From Rhodocollybia butyracea (taxonomy: Eukaryota > Basidiomycota > Agaricomycetes > Agaricales > Omphalotaceae), in the NCBI GenBank assembly GCA_015501585.1, contig JADNRY010000152.1, positions 89,058 to 153,057 of the forward strand: DNA of 64,000 bases. The letters run 5' to 3'. Made by a program: the position numbers and the translations under genes. The notes under the pieces were generated by a model. The model did no database searches and was not told the origin of the DNA. It saw nothing but the letters and a program-made list of their open reading frames with translations. Shown piece after piece: positions 62,834-64,000 of this stretch. Every line of letters starts with the position of its first letter. Positions within the stretch are counted from its first letter, which is position 1.

Positions 62834-64000
62834 TATGCTGTTCAAAAGTGGGAAAAAATACCCACGCGCGCCGAAACTTTATTTCACGCAGAAACTTTAT
62901 TTCGCGCAGAAACTTTATAGTTTGCGCGCCGAAACTTTTCGTCAAAATTCTTTTATTGCATTTCTTTCAGTATTAGCTCATTAGATGTACATTTACTGTA
63001 CATCTACTACTTAATTGTTATTACATAGTCCATAATACCCTCATAAACTTAGTGAAAAGCTATCAAAAGAAGCGGCACAGCCACAATGTACACCAGCCAA
63101 AGCGAGCGGGGCCGGGCAACCCGGGGGCCAGTGGTGATGTAACTGACTAGGTCAGGTGCGAGATAACTAGCTAGATAAGATTAAGTGTGCCATATGATAG
63201 CGGATTAGATTGGTCCGAGATAGCCAAAGGCGCCTATGAGAGGATAAGATAGGCAGACGTGAGAATCGGCATTATCGGCAAGCGCTTATCGCTTGCCTTA
63301 TCACCAACTCTCGTACAAAGTCCAGCCCATCAATATTTTTCAGCTCTCACTACACATTCAGGAAAGTCGGTCTTACACCGCTTAGTCTGTAGCTCGAGTC
63401 GGTCTTACCACCGCTCAATTTATGGCTCATTGTCGTGTGACATTCAAAAAATTAGTCTTTTCAGCAACTTCCTTCTCGAGATGGCAGACACAGAGCTCGG
63501 GGAGCGCAGGGCCGAGCCCCAGCCAAACCCTTATCTATACTTATTGGTCATGACACTTCAGTTGGGATACATACCATGTTTAGTAGTACAGTATCTACTA
63601 TTCTTTATTCACTGATTCAGAAAACTAGCTTATCCAAAGCATGAAGAGTCGGCGGGTCGTTCCGCTGAAGTCTGACTCAATCTGTGTGGTTAAGCAATTA
63701 TGTGAGCACGCCCCCCGCTCGCTTTGGCCAGCCAAAGCATGAGTTCACGTACGTTGTGGCTGTGCCGCTTCTCTTGATAGCTTTTCACTAAGTTTATGAG
63801 GGTATTATGGACTATATAATAACAATTAAGTAGTAGATGTACAGTAAATGTACATCTAATGAGCTAATACCGAAATAAATGCAATAAAAGAATTTTGACG
63901 AAAAAGTTTCGGCGCGCAAACTATAAAGTTTCTGCGCGAAATAAAGTTTCTGCGTGAAATAAAGTTTCGGCGCATGTGGGTATTTTTTCCCACTTTGAAC
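62834..64000. mobile_element. Second member of the TATGCTGTTCAAAAGTG TIR family, right end cut by the window
   Basis: The left end TATGCTGTTCAAAAGTG matches the element at 176-1153. The right arm ends at the window edge with CCCACTTTGAAC, lacking about six terminal bases. TIRs of about 250 bp carry GCGCCGAAACTTTATTTC-type subterminal repeats. The core shares GGATAAGATA, ACGTGAGAATC and AAGCGC with the first element. The base sextet before it is GCCAGC. No transposase gene is seen; 63481-63615 is an unsupported short frame. Confidence 0.85.

Overview
The window is a repeat-rich stretch of a filamentous fungus, most likely an agaricomycete (Basidiomycota). The evidence is short GT-AG introns (about 45-70 nt), a basidiomycete-type multi-pass membrane protein, a divergent G-protein alpha subunit of the kind expanded in mushrooms, an NB-ARC/TPR protein, and the transposon mix (Copia, Ngaro-type tyrosine-recombinase retroelement, PIF/Harbinger, hAT). 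This is inferred from sequence features; no species is named.

Layout. 0.17-1.16 kb: non-autonomous TIR transposon. 1.7-3.1 kb: multi-pass membrane protein gene. 4.2-7.0 kb: 15-exon G-alpha gene. 7.4-8.4 kb (minus): uncharacterised protein with a possible PD-(D/E)XK signature. 8.4-9.6 kb: degenerate minisatellite-like DNA. 9.85-15.04 kb: unit A of a 5-kb segmental duplication, with two small CFGF-family genes and two tandem GNAT-like genes. The unit breaks into an LRR fragment (15.04-16.03 kb). 16.2-32.7 kb (minus): one old Ngaro-like retroelement with split direct repeats, about 6.1 kb of its own sequence, swollen by three nested insertions: a nearly pristine Copia element, a 1.8-kb solo LTR, and a 3.3-kb TIR element. 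32.7-36.3 kb: repeat clusters around a gene fragment, then an isolated Ngaro terminal repeat. 36.95-39.85 kb (minus): dead ABC-transporter gene, split by a hAT-type MITE that is itself split by a 1,169-bp solo LTR. 40.8 kb: helicase fragment. 41.4-46.74 kb: unit B of the segmental duplication. 47.5-50.8 kb: palindromic repeats and second copies of both solo LTR families, nested. 51.4-55.6 kb: hAT MITE, an element with a 15-bp target duplication, and a decayed hAT transposon. 56.4-59.4 kb: two-gene PIF/Harbinger element. 59.7-62.7 kb (minus): NB-ARC/TPR gene with about 11 near-identical TPR units and three frameshifts. 62.83-64.0 kb: second member of the TIR family seen at the left edge.

Most host genes here are membrane, signalling or recognition proteins of expandable families; most of the rest is transposon sequence whose nesting order can be read from target-site duplications. 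The least explained structure is an array of nine stem-loops in the 1,169-bp LTR. They share a nearly constant 12-nt loop while both stem arms change together. The array lies downstream of a TATA box, so it would sit in the 5' leader of the retroelement RNA.

Exon models for the G-alpha gene, the membrane protein gene and GNAT-like gene A1 were assembled by hand from splice sites. Their summed lengths are exact multiples of three (1440, 1086 and 753 nt), which supports them. Several disabling lesions are single-base changes in A runs, so assembly error is an alternative to true pseudogenisation there.
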